Below are positions 1-6,962 of a DNA stretch of 14,054 nt, one piece after another (position 1 is the first letter of the stretch; every line of letters starts with the position of its first letter). Made by a program: the position numbers and the translations under genes. The notes under the pieces are model-generated. The model did not search any database. It was given only the letters and a program-made list of their open reading frames with translations, and was not told the origin of the DNA. The stretch is from assembly GCF_903643065.1 (NCBI RefSeq), contig NZ_CAHJWX010000019.1, positions 1 through 14,054 on the forward strand, read 5' to 3'. Source of the DNA: Sphingomonas bacterium. Lineage in GTDB: Bacteria > Pseudomonadota > Alphaproteobacteria > Sphingomonadales > Sphingomonadaceae.

Positions 1-1
1 G

Positions 2-232
2 GTCGCGGCGCTGCTGGTGGATTGGGGCGCGATCCGGCAGGTGCTCGCCGCCGCCGCCGAGCGCTTTGGCGTCACGCTGGCACCGTCGGCGCTTCCCTCC
101 GACGAGCGGATCGCGGCCGCGCTCGCCGACACGGGCGAACGCGCGACCGGCTTCGGCGCGCAACAGCTGTTCGCCCGGCATCGCGGACTGTTCGGCCTGC
201 TGGAGGCGCGGGCCAGCGCGCGCGGCGCGTAG
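2..232 (+). CDS. C-terminal end of an unrecognised protein (5' truncated by window edge)
   Basis: The frame is open from the left edge and ends at TAG 230-232, giving 76 visible residues, so the true start lies upstream. A GTG at 17 lies in the frame, but the reading frame continues to the left of it with hydrophobic residues (VAALLVDWGAI), so it is probably internal. The visible part is Ala/Arg rich and probably helical; it contains an 'ERFGVTL' segment and no cysteine or recognisable catalytic motif. A segment of the form 'LLVDW...ERFGV' faintly recalls the C-terminus of some sulfotransferase- or kinase-like proteins, but this is too weak to name a function. The gene is followed 50 bp downstream by the co-directional MoxR ATPase and could be in the same transcript. 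Confidence 0.6.
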   Translation, partial: VAALLVDWGAIRQVLAAAAERFGVTLAPSALPSDERIAAALADTGERATGFGAQQLFARHRGLFGLLEARASARGA

Positions 233-274
233 CGGTTGCGCGCCGCCACCGGATCGCCCATCGCCGGCTCGCAC

Positions 275-280
275 GAGGAG
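275..280 (+). promoter_or_regulatory. Ribosome binding site of the MoxR gene
   Basis: GAGGAG lies directly before three consecutive ATG codons at 283, 286 and 289. The spacing is 2, 5 and 8 bases respectively, so translation probably begins at 286 or 289, although 283 is the formal first ATG. Confidence 0.6.
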
Positions 281-282
281 CG

Positions 283-1143
283 ATGATGATGCAGCGGTTC
301 GAGGGCACGCGGGATTATGTCGCGACGGACGACCTGAAGGTCGCGGTCAACGCCGCCGTGGCGCTGCGCCGACCGCTGCTGGTCAAGGGCGAGCCCGGCA
401 CCGGCAAGACGGTGCTCGCGCACGAGATCGCGCGCGCCGCCGGTGCCGAGCTGATCGAGTGGAACGTCAAGTCCACCACCAAGGCGCAACAGGGCCTGTA
501 CGAATATGACGCGGTGGCGCGGCTGCGCGATGGCCAGCTCGGCGACGCGCGCGTCCACGACATCGCCAACTATATCCGGCGCGGCAAGCTGTGGGAGGCG
601 TTCACCCGCCCGTCGGCGCCGGTGCTGCTGATCGACGAGATCGACAAGGCCGATATCGAGTTCCCCAACGACCTGTTGCAGGAGCTCGATCGCATGGAGT
701 TCTTCGTCTACGAGACGAAGGAACTGGTCCGCGCGGTCGAGCGCCCGATCGTGGTGATCACGTCCAACAACGAGAAGGAACTGCCCGACGCCTTCCTGCG
801 CCGCTGCTTCTTCCACTACATCAAGTTTCCCGACCGCGACACGATGCAGGCGATCGTCGACGTCCACTTTCCCGGCATCCAGAAGATCCTCGTGGGCAAG
901 GCGATGGATATCTTCTACGAGGTGCGTGAGGTGCCGGGGCTCAAGAAGAAGCCGTCGACCTCCGAGCTGCTCGACTGGCTCAAGCTGCTGCTCCACGAGG
1001 ACCTGCCGCTTGACGTGCTGCAGAACCGCGACCCGACCAAGGCGATCCCACCGCTCCACGGCGCGCTGCTCAAGAACGAACACGACGTGATGCTCTTCGA
1101 GCGCCTCGCCTTCTTGGCCAAGCGGCAGGCGCATCGGGGCTAG
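283..1143 (+). CDS. MoxR-type AAA+ ATPase
   Basis: This is a 286-residue cytoplasmic AAA+ ATPase of the MoxR branch. Walker A is GEPGTGKT at residues 36-43, Walker B is VLLIDEID at 114-121, sensor 1 is ITSNN at 159-163, and the arginine-finger region LRR is at 172-174. The C-terminal lid with a KKPSTSELLDW segment (222-232) follows. The length fits the family. The open frame extends upstream to position 22, but that part is an Arg-rich shadow of the preceding gene; the triple ATG behind GAGGAG marks the start. MoxR proteins typically work with VWA-domain proteins as chaperones that remodel or insert cofactors into target complexes; the natural partner here is the CoxE-like VWA gene at 6963. 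Normally such pairs are adjacent; here they are about 5.8 kb apart. The target complex is unknown. Confidence 0.92.
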   Translation: MMMQRFEGTRDYVATDDLKVAVNAAVALRRPLLVKGEPGTGKTVLAHEIARAAGAELIEWNVKSTTKAQQGLYEYDAVARLRDGQLGDARVHDIANYIRRGKLWEAFTRPSAPVLLIDEIDKADIEFPNDLLQELDRMEFFVYETKELVRAVERPIVVITSNNEKELPDAFLRRCFFHYIKFPDRDTMQAIVDVHFPGIQKILVGKAMDIFYEVREVPGLKKKPSTSELLDWLKLLLHEDLPLDVLQNRDPTKAIPPLHGALLKNEHDVMLFERLAFLAKRQAHRG

Positions 1144-1252
1144 GTTCCACAATCGGGCCGGTCCGGCGGCGCATTGACAATGGCACCGGACGCGCGGCGG
1201 CCGCCCCTGGTAGTGACGACGGTCATGAAGTTCTGACTAAGCACGCCCTGAA

Positions 1253-1268
1253 GCCGGCTCACGCCGGC
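1253..1268. terminator. Possible terminator hairpin between convergent genes
   Basis: GCCGGC-TCAC-GCCGGC forms a 6-bp GC stem with a 4-base loop. On the plus strand it is followed by a moderately T-rich run, GCTTTGGCTTTG. It lies 110 bp after the MoxR stop and 22 bp after the end of the minus-strand acyltransferase, so it could serve either gene. The rest of 1144-1289 shows no gene. Confidence 0.4.
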
Positions 1269-1289
1269 GCTTTGGCTTTGAACGCGCAG

Positions 1290-2360
1290 TCAGACCGGCA
1301 AAAGTGTCAGTGGCCGGCGGCGAATGCGATGACTCCAGGCAATAAACCGGCTTTCGAAGTGAAATGTTGATAGGTGAGCGAGGCCGAAGGTCAGCGCGAA
1401 GGTGAGCGGCCGCTTGGAGTATTTGGTCCAGCCGGCACCGGATCCCAGCCAGCCGTGAGCCATGAAGGGATGGATGATATACAACGCGTAGGATATCCTC
1501 GCGATATAGGCGGCAGGTCGCGACTCCAGCAGCGGCGACAGGCCAGGGATCCTGCGCAGGATAGTCACGCCCACGGTCGCGGCGACCAGGTAGGGTCGCG
1601 CATAGTTGAGCCATGGTAAGCTGGTCGCGGCGGACAGCGCCGCCAAGATAGCTATCGGCCAGAACGGCAGTCGGGCCAAGACTCGGGACCAGGGTCCGTC
1701 CGGGGCATGAACGATCAATGCCAGGATGCCGCCGGCCAGGATTTCATCAACCCGGAATCAAGTGACGATCGACACCTCTACACCGACTACAATCCGGCTC
1801 GCCGTTACCGCCGCTGCCGCCATCGGCACCAACCACAACCCACGACGGCCAAGTCCCAAGACCAGGATCGTGATCGCGAGATAGAATTGCATCTCCACGC
1901 CTAAGCTCCAGAAATGGCCTGACCATGGCGCAAACGGGAACGGCGGCAGATTGGCGTAGAACAGGAAGTTGGAAATCCAGACAGGAGGACCCACCTTCTC
2001 CAAGGGCAGGGTCAATATTAGCGCCAGCCATGCCAGCGGTAGGATACGGGCGATGCGCCGCACCAGAAATCGACCGATGTCTGGGTCGCGCTGGAGGATG
2101 CTGACAATAAGAAAACCGGACAATGTGAAAAACACCGCCATCCCGATGACGCCGACCTCGCCGTTGATGTTCCAGAGCTTGGGGCCGAGCGGCAGCAGGT
2201 GAGCTGCAAGTACCAGCAGGATGCTGAGCGCGCGCCAGCCATCCAGCATGCGAAGCCGACGGTGCTGCGTTTCACCTACTGCACTGGTGAGATCAGCGGA
2301 AGGAAGGGGTGGACCGTCGGATGCAGCAACATCTCGGCTTTGTCCGTCGTGCCTGTTCAT
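1290..2360 (-). pseudogene. Acyltransferase-3 (OafA/YrhL-type) membrane protein interrupted by one in-frame TGA
   Basis: Reading from ATG 2360-2358, the first 200 codons carry hallmarks of the acyltransferase-3 family: 'MLDGWRALSILLVLAAH' with the conserved His in the first membrane helix, 'FFTLSGFLI', 'RRIARILPLAWL', and 'HFWSLGVEMQFYL'. Codon 201 (1760-1758) is TGA. The same frame then continues without another stop to 1290, with 'FRVDEILAGGILAL', several hydrophobic helices, 'ISYALYIIHPFMAHGW' and the usual family end near 'HFESRFIAW'. Without the TGA it would be a normal-sized protein of about 356 residues. Such enzymes O-acylate surface or secreted polysaccharides at the inner membrane. 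GC and codon use are visibly lower than in neighbouring genes, suggesting transfer. A single nonsense mutation is simplest; sequencing error or readthrough is possible. A shorter C-terminal product could restart at the TTG at 1718. Confidence 0.85.
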
Positions 2361-2563
2361 GCATGAAATCCGTTCGTTATGGTACGAGAGGCTGGCACGT
2401 CATTGTCTGCGATGATATCGGATTTGATAGGTATACGCGAATGTTTTCGAGGCGTTGATATGTGCCAGTTTAATGCTGGACCAGCCAAGCGGGTCTTTGC
2501 CAACAATGTGCTGGGTGGCTGCGCTGCAGCATGACGACACGGGCATGATCAGCCCGACGCTAG

Positions 2564-2971
2564 CGTTGCTGGTGCGCCAGAGCGTCCTCGTCCTCCCTGC
2601 CGCGGCTCTTAACGCTTAGCAGCGCGTCTCGACGACATCCGAACAGCCCTAGCCTTTCACCGATCCTCGTTGTCGGGGACAACACCGGCCACCTCGTCGC
2701 CGAGCAGATGCTGCTCGATGTCGCGGGACAGGTCCGCAGGTGGGGACAGACGCCGGTCGTGCTCCCGCTTCAGGATCGAGGTTACGGCGACGACTTACTG
2801 TACCGGCTCGTCGGACCGGCGCTCGACTCGGAGGGGATCAACGGCAGGCCGCGGCTGATCCGCCGGGCGGCGCAACATCGCTGGCGCTGCCTGGTGGCAC
2901 GCCACACCAGATCGCGCTGGAGCAGCGGCGCGATCCCGTCACGTCCTTATCTACCAGTCATCAACCATTGA
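2564..2971 (+). pseudogene. Coding-like remnant or short hypothetical gene, unrecognised
   Basis: The frame is open from 2564 (after TAG 2561-2563) to TGA 2969-2971. Third codon positions from about 2669 to 2900 are strongly G/C biased, as in real genes of this window, and the translation looks protein-like ('ILVVGDNTGHLVAEQMLLDV', then 'VVLPLQDRGYGDDLLYRLVG'). No start codon occurs before ATG 2708, which would leave only 87 residues and discard the best-looking part. This suggests a fragment that has lost its 5' end. The C-terminal part (after about 2900) becomes Arg/Ser rich and less convincing. I do not recognise the family. Upstream, 2361-2563 contains no convincing gene. Confidence 0.3.
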
Positions 2972-3001
2972 TGTCATACTAAACCACGACATCTGGTACC
3001 A
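2959..3001. repeat. Cluster of nested inverted repeats upstream of the CHAP gene
   Basis: Three palindromic elements overlap in an AT-richer patch: CATCAA-CCA-TTGATG (2959-2973); ACCA-TT-GATGTC (2964-2975) facing GACATC-TGGT (2988-2997) with a 12-base centre and a 2-base bulge; and the perfect TGGTACCA (2994-3001). It ends 12 bp before the CHAP start codon. It could be an operator, or a terminator for the upstream remnant. Confidence 0.4.
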
Positions 3002-3012
3002 GAGTAGCCGTC

Positions 3013-3558
3013 ATGCGCTCGCTTTCCTGCCGTATCGCCTTGCTGGTCGGCCTCGCCACCACCGCCGTGCCGGCGTCCGCCGACCTGCTCGGCTATGTCG
3101 GCCAGTGCGTGCCGTTCGCGCGGGCCGCGTCGGGGATCCAGATCTTCGGGGATGCCTGGACCTGGTGGGACCAGGCCGACGGGCGCTACGAACGCGGTCA
3201 TCGTCCCCGCGCCGGCGCCGTCATCGTCTTCGAACGCTCGGGCCGGCTGCCGCTGGGCCATGTCGCGGTGGTCAGCCGGGTCATCGAGAAGCGGGTGGTG
3301 ATGCTCACCCATGCCAATTGGTCACGGTTCAATGGCGAGCGGGGCCATGCGGAGCAGGACGTGACGCTGTACGACGTGTCGCCCGACAATGACTGGAGCG
3401 AGGTCAAGGTCTGGTTCCGCGACTCGGACGGGCTGGGCTCGACCGTCTATCCGATCGCCGGCTTCGTCTATGGCGACGGGCCGCCCGCGCCCGAGCTGAC
3501 CGGGCGCCACCCGGACTATGTCGGCGCGCTGATCGATGCCTATGTTCCCGGCCGCTGA
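3013..3558 (+). CDS. Secreted CHAP-domain hydrolase (peptidoglycan amidase/endopeptidase type)
   Basis: The protein has 181 residues. Residues 1-23 form a signal peptide (basic start, hydrophobic ALLVGLATTAV, cleavage after ASA), so it acts in the periplasm or outside. The CHAP fold follows immediately. The nucleophile is Cys32 in 'GQCVPFAR', the catalytic His83 lies in 'GHVAVVS', and Asn102 in 'THANWS' is the likely third residue. CHAP enzymes are cysteine hydrolases that cut peptide or amide bonds in peptidoglycan stem or cross-bridge peptides; the exact bond is not predictable here. The Pro-rich end has no separate binding domain. The gene precedes the S15 hydrolase by 56 bp in the same direction, so both may share a transcript. 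The start is the only ATG giving a full signal peptide; the ribosome site is weak (AGAG). An inverted-repeat cluster lies just upstream. Confidence 0.88.
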   Translation: MRSLSCRIALLVGLATTAVPASADLLGYVGQCVPFARAASGIQIFGDAWTWWDQADGRYERGHRPRAGAVIVFERSGRLPLGHVAVVSRVIEKRVVMLTHANWSRFNGERGHAEQDVTLYDVSPDNDWSEVKVWFRDSDGLGSTVYPIAGFVYGDGPPAPELTGRHPDYVGALIDAYVPGR

Positions 3559-3599
3559 CGGCTAGGCGTCGCGCCGCCGCTGTGCCACGAACCGCCGCC

Positions 3600-3605
3600 G
3601 AGGAG
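3600..3605 (+). promoter_or_regulatory. Ribosome binding site deciding the S15 hydrolase start
   Basis: GAGGAG ends 9 bases before ATG 3615. The longest open frame begins at GTG 3582, upstream of this site, so the site argues for 3615, which also places the signal peptide at the N-terminus. Confidence 0.7.
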
Positions 3606-3614
3606 TATAAGCGG

Positions 3615-5495
3615 ATGCGGTGGACGATCGGATGGGGATTGGTGGCGCTGGGCGGCGCCGGGCTCGCGCAGGAGCTGCCGTCGGACATCCCCAAGGCGTT
3701 CAAGCCGGTGCCGATCGTCCGGCATTATGAGCGCCGCGTCGCCGAGATCCCGATGCGCGACGGCGTCAAGCTTCACACGGTGCTGCTGATCCCGCGAGGG
3801 CTGACCGGCGGGCCGATCCTGCTCGATCGCACGCCCTACCACGCGGACCGGATCATCAAGGCCAGTGACGCCACGGAGGCGGACCAGATCGTCTCCGCCT
3901 CGGCGGGCGAGCTCGTCCGGGCCGGCTATATCCTGGCCGTGCAGGACGTGCGCGGCAAATACGGTTCGCAGGGCGTGTACGTCAACGAACGCCCGCTGCG
4001 GGGCCCCGACAACCCCGGCAAGGTCGATCACGCGACCGACGCCTATGACACGATCGACTGGCTGGTGAAGCACACGCCCGAATCGAACGGCCGCGTCGGG
4101 ATGATCGGTACCAGCTATGACGGCATGATGGTCGCGATGGCGCTCACCGACCCGCACCCGGCGCTCAAGGCGGCGGTGCCGGCCAATCCGGTGATCAACA
4201 CCTACAAGGGCGACGACGACTTCCACGGCGGCGCGACCAGGGTCATCGGCTACGACTATTACTATAGTCAGGACACCGCCAAGGGCGAGGGCGACGACCT
4301 GCCACGCGCCGATTACGACGATTACAACGAATGGCTCCGCGCCGGCTCGGCGAGCGACTTCGTCCACGCGCACGCGCTGGAGCAATTGCCCATCGCGCAG
4401 CGGCTGCACGATCACCCGACCTATGACGCCTATTGGCAGGCGCAGGCGCTGGAGGACATCCTGCCCCGGCGCGCACCCTCGGTGCCGACGCTGTGGATCG
4501 CGGCGCAATGGGACCAGGAGGACATCTACGGCGCGGTCGCCGCGTTCACGGCGCTGGAACCGGTCGATCCGCAGGGGCTGAACCACCTCGCCTTCGGGCC
4601 GTGGCGTCACGGCGGCTGGATGGGCGACGGCTCCACGCTGGGCGCGATCAAGTTCGACGCCGACACCGCCAGGCAGTTCCGGCAAGGCACGCTGATCCCG
4701 TTCCTGGACGAGCATCTCAAGACGAACGGACGGCCCGCCAACCTGCCGCGCGTCTTCGCGTTCCAGACGGGCACGAACCGGTGGCAGCGGCTCGATCGCT
4801 GGCCCGCGTCGACCGCGATCCAGCGCTGGTCCTTCGGCGCGAACAATACGCTCGCGGCCACGCCGGGCACCGCGACCGGCGCGGACAGCTACGTCAGCGA
4901 TCCCGCCAAGCCGATCCCCTATCGCCTGCGCCCGATCCGCCCGACCTATGGGGAGAACTCCACTTGGGGCCAGTGGCTGGTTGACGACCAGCGCCCGTTC
5001 AGCGATCGCACGGACGTGCTCGCCTACCAGAGCGCGCCGCTGACGCAGCCGCTCGCGATCGCGGGCGCCGCGGCGGTGAACCTTCAGGTGACGACGACGG
5101 GCACCGACGGCGATTTCGTCGCCAAGCTGATCGACGTCTACCCGGACGTCTACGGCCCCGACCACAAGCTGAGCGGTTATCAGCTGGCGGTCGCGATGGA
5201 CATCGTGCGTGGCCGCTACCGCGACAGCCTGTCGAGCCCCAAGGCGTTCGTGCCCGGCCAGCCCGCGACCGTGCGCGTGGTGCTGCCCCATGCCAATCAC
5301 GTGTTCCTCCCCGGTCATCGGCTGATGGTGCAGGTCCAGTCGAGCTGGTTCCCGCTGTACGATCGAAACCCGCAGACGTTCGTGCCCAACATCTTCGATG
5401 CCAAGCCCGGCGATTACCGCAAGGCGACGGTGAGCATCGCCTGGGGCGGCGCGGGCGGCAGCGCGGTGGAGCTGCCGGTGGTGCCGACGCCGTGA
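3615..5495 (+). CDS. Exported CocE/NonD (S15) hydrolase, alpha-amino-acid ester hydrolase type
   Basis: This is a 626-residue protein with a short signal peptide (MRWTIGWGLVALGGAGLAQ). The alpha/beta-hydrolase nucleophile is Ser167 in 'GTSYDG'; Asp300 in 'WDQEDIYG' and His332 in 'GPWRHGG' complete the triad. Tyr75 in 'TPYH' fits the oxyanion tyrosine. The acidic cluster that binds the substrate alpha-amino group in alpha-amino-acid ester hydrolases is present: Asp201 in 'GDDDFHGG', Glu302 and Asp303. Ser-Asp spacing (133) and Ser-carboxylate spacing (34) match, from memory, those of the Xanthomonas enzyme (S174, D208, D307, E309, D310); Asp-His is one shorter. The C-terminal jelly-roll domain ends with 'QSSWFPLYDRNPQTF', also typical. 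Such enzymes hydrolyse esters or amides of alpha-amino acids, including ampicillin- and cephalexin-type beta-lactam side chains; the physiological substrate is unknown. It follows the CHAP gene and ends 3 bp from a convergent chemoreceptor gene. Confidence 0.9.
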   Translation: MRWTIGWGLVALGGAGLAQELPSDIPKAFKPVPIVRHYERRVAEIPMRDGVKLHTVLLIPRGLTGGPILLDRTPYHADRIIKASDATEADQIVSASAGELVRAGYILAVQDVRGKYGSQGVYVNERPLRGPDNPGKVDHATDAYDTIDWLVKHTPESNGRVGMIGTSYDGMMVAMALTDPHPALKAAVPANPVINTYKGDDDFHGGATRVIGYDYYYSQDTAKGEGDDLPRADYDDYNEWLRAGSASDFVHAHALEQLPIAQRLHDHPTYDAYWQAQALEDILPRRAPSVPTLWIAAQWDQEDIYGAVAAFTALEPVDPQGLNHLAFGPWRHGGWMGDGSTLGAIKFDADTARQFRQGTLIPFLDEHLKTNGRPANLPRVFAFQTGTNRWQRLDRWPASTAIQRWSFGANNTLAATPGTATGADSYVSDPAKPIPYRLRPIRPTYGENSTWGQWLVDDQRPFSDRTDVLAYQSAPLTQPLAIAGAAAVNLQVTTTGTDGDFVAKLIDVYPDVYGPDHKLSGYQLAVAMDIVRGRYRDSLSSPKAFVPGQPATVRVVLPHANHVFLPGHRLMVQVQSSWFPLYDRNPQTFVPNIFDAKPGDYRKATVSIAWGGAGGSAVELPVVPTP

Positions 5496-5498
5496 CGC

Positions 5499-6908
5499 TC
5501 ACGCGTCGCGATAGGCGATCTCGAAATTGCCATAGCGGCGGCCGGCGATGAACAGCGGGACATAGACGCTCTTCACCGTCAGCTGCTGCGACCGGCGGCT
5601 CATGGCATAGACCGACATGGTGAAGGGTGCCGTGCTCTCGATCGCGCGCCTGGTCGCGGCGTCGAGCAGCACGCGGCGGTTGCGGCAATGGAGATCGTTC
5701 CAGTCCGGATCGCCGGGTCGCGGCGGCAGCGAGCGGCCGGACCCGTGCGTCGGCAGATAGCCGTTGACGTCGGTCATCACGCAGCCCTCGATATGCTGGT
5801 CGGCGGCGACGATCCGGTCGATGACCGGACGGATCAAGCGATCGGCGCAGTCGGCGAAGCGATTGTCATGGCGCGGCGGATCGGAGCCGGGGATCGGGCG
5901 ATAGTCGGTGTCGAACACCGCGTCCGCCTCGATCTCGCCACGCGCGATCGCCGTCTCGACCAGCTCCAGCACCTCGTCGCGGCCCGCGATCGCCATCTCG
6001 ACGAAGCGCTGGTCGTCGCGCGCGAAGCCCGCCGCGACCAGGCGATCGAACATGCGGTTGGACAGCAGCTCCAGTTCCGTGACGTTGCGCTCGGCCTCAC
6101 CCAGCTGTTCGCCGTTCGCGCGCGCATCGCGGGCGAAGCCGTCCAGCCCGTCGCGCACGCGGGTAACGCCCGTCCGCACCACCTCCGTCGCGCGCACTAT
6201 CTCATCGGATTGCTGCGTCACCAGCTCGGCCAGCCGCGTCACCTCGCCCAGCACGCCGTCGATCGCGCCGAACCGGTCCTGCGCCGCGCGCGCCTGCTCG
6301 ACGCCGGCGGACAGGTCGGCGGCGATCCCGCCGGCTTCCTGGTGCAGGCTCGCGATGCGCGTGCCGATCGCGTCGTTGGCGATGCGGGTGGAGGCGGCGA
6401 GCCGTTTCACCTCGTCCGCCACCACCGCGAAGCCGCGCCCGGCCGCCCCCGCGCGCGCGGCCTCGATCGTCGCGTTGAGCGCCAGCACGTTGGTGGTGCG
6501 CGCCAGCCCGTCGATGTCGGCGGTGACGCGGCGCACATCCTCCATCGCGGTCGCGAAGCGGGTCAGGTGCGCGCCCAGCCGCACCACCAGATCGGTCAGC
6601 TGCGAGAAGTCGTTGATCGACTCCGAGATCAGCGGCGCGCCCGCGCGGACATGCTCGCTCGATCGATCCGCCACCGCGCGCGCCTCGATCACCGAGCGCA
6701 GGCCATGCGCCTGTTCCGCCGACAGCTGCGCCGTCACGTCCTGCAGGCTCGCCAGCGTTACCATCTGGGCGCGGATCGTGCCGGAGACCCGGGTCATGTG
6801 GCCGTGCGCCTCGGTCGCGCCGATCGCGACGGCGCCGCAGTTGCGCGCCATGTCGTCGATCGCGCTCGCGTCCGCCTTCGTCGCCATGCTAGGCCCAGTC
6901 GTCGTCAT
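5499..6908 (-). CDS. Soluble methyl-accepting chemotaxis protein with C-terminal sensor-like region
   Basis: The protein has 469 residues with no signal peptide or membrane helix, so it is cytoplasmic. Residues about 50-290 are coiled-coil and include the conserved MCP signalling tip around 134-172 ('[16 protein letters not shown]', '[10 protein letters not shown]') that contacts CheA and CheW. The C-terminal 180 residues form a separate globular region with '[12 protein letters not shown]' and '[19 protein letters not shown]', resembling small-ligand sensor (Cache/PAS-like) regions seen at the C-terminus of other alphaproteobacterial MCPs. Cys residues occur in 'FADCAD', 'EGCVMT' and 'LHCRNR'. 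No CheB/CheR-tethering pentapeptide and no other che gene is present here. ATG 6908 is chosen; GGAGG lies a rather long 13 bases upstream, and Met8 is an alternative start. The gene is divergent from the VWA gene with 54 bp between them. Confidence 0.9.
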   Translation of the reverse strand: MTTTGPSMATKADASAIDDMARNCGAVAIGATEAHGHMTRVSGTIRAQMVTLASLQDVTAQLSAEQAHGLRSVIEARAVADRSSEHVRAGAPLISESINDFSQLTDLVVRLGAHLTRFATAMEDVRRVTADIDGLARTTNVLALNATIEAARAGAAGRGFAVVADEVKRLAASTRIANDAIGTRIASLHQEAGGIAADLSAGVEQARAAQDRFGAIDGVLGEVTRLAELVTQQSDEIVRATEVVRTGVTRVRDGLDGFARDARANGEQLGEAERNVTELELLSNRMFDRLVAAGFARDDQRFVEMAIAGRDEVLELVETAIARGEIEADAVFDTDYRPIPGSDPPRHDNRFADCADRLIRPVIDRIVAADQHIEGCVMTDVNGYLPTHGSGRSLPPRPGDPDWNDLHCRNRRVLLDAATRRAIESTAPFTMSVYAMSRRSQQLTVKSVYVPLFIAGRRYGNFEIAYRDA

Positions 6909-6962
6909 GTCGCCGGCCTAGCCTCCACAAGGTAAGCGCGGCGTTAACCTGCCAGGGCCGTC

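Noticed and set aside
237..241. Possible selenocysteine or recoding explanation for other stops in the window
   Set aside because: The only in-frame internal stop with homology on both sides is in the acyltransferase, a family not known to use selenocysteine, so nonsense mutation is simpler there and no other site needs recoding.
1174..1179. Perfect TTGACA hexamer after the MoxR gene
   Set aside because: No -10-like hexamer at 15-19 bases downstream (the region is pure GC), and no plus-strand gene follows.
1374..1904. Short plus-strand frames opposite the acyltransferase
   Set aside because: Low-complexity Gln/Arg-rich translations antisense to recognisable membrane-protein sequence.
3540..5318. 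592-residue open frame on the minus strand under the S15 hydrolase
   Set aside because: Antisense shadow of a gene with complete family motifs; repetitive Arg/Val/Asp/Gly composition and no recognisable domain.
5688..6935. 415-residue plus-strand frame under the chemoreceptor gene
   Set aside because: Antisense to a clear MCP; composition dominated by Arg, Ala, His and Asp.
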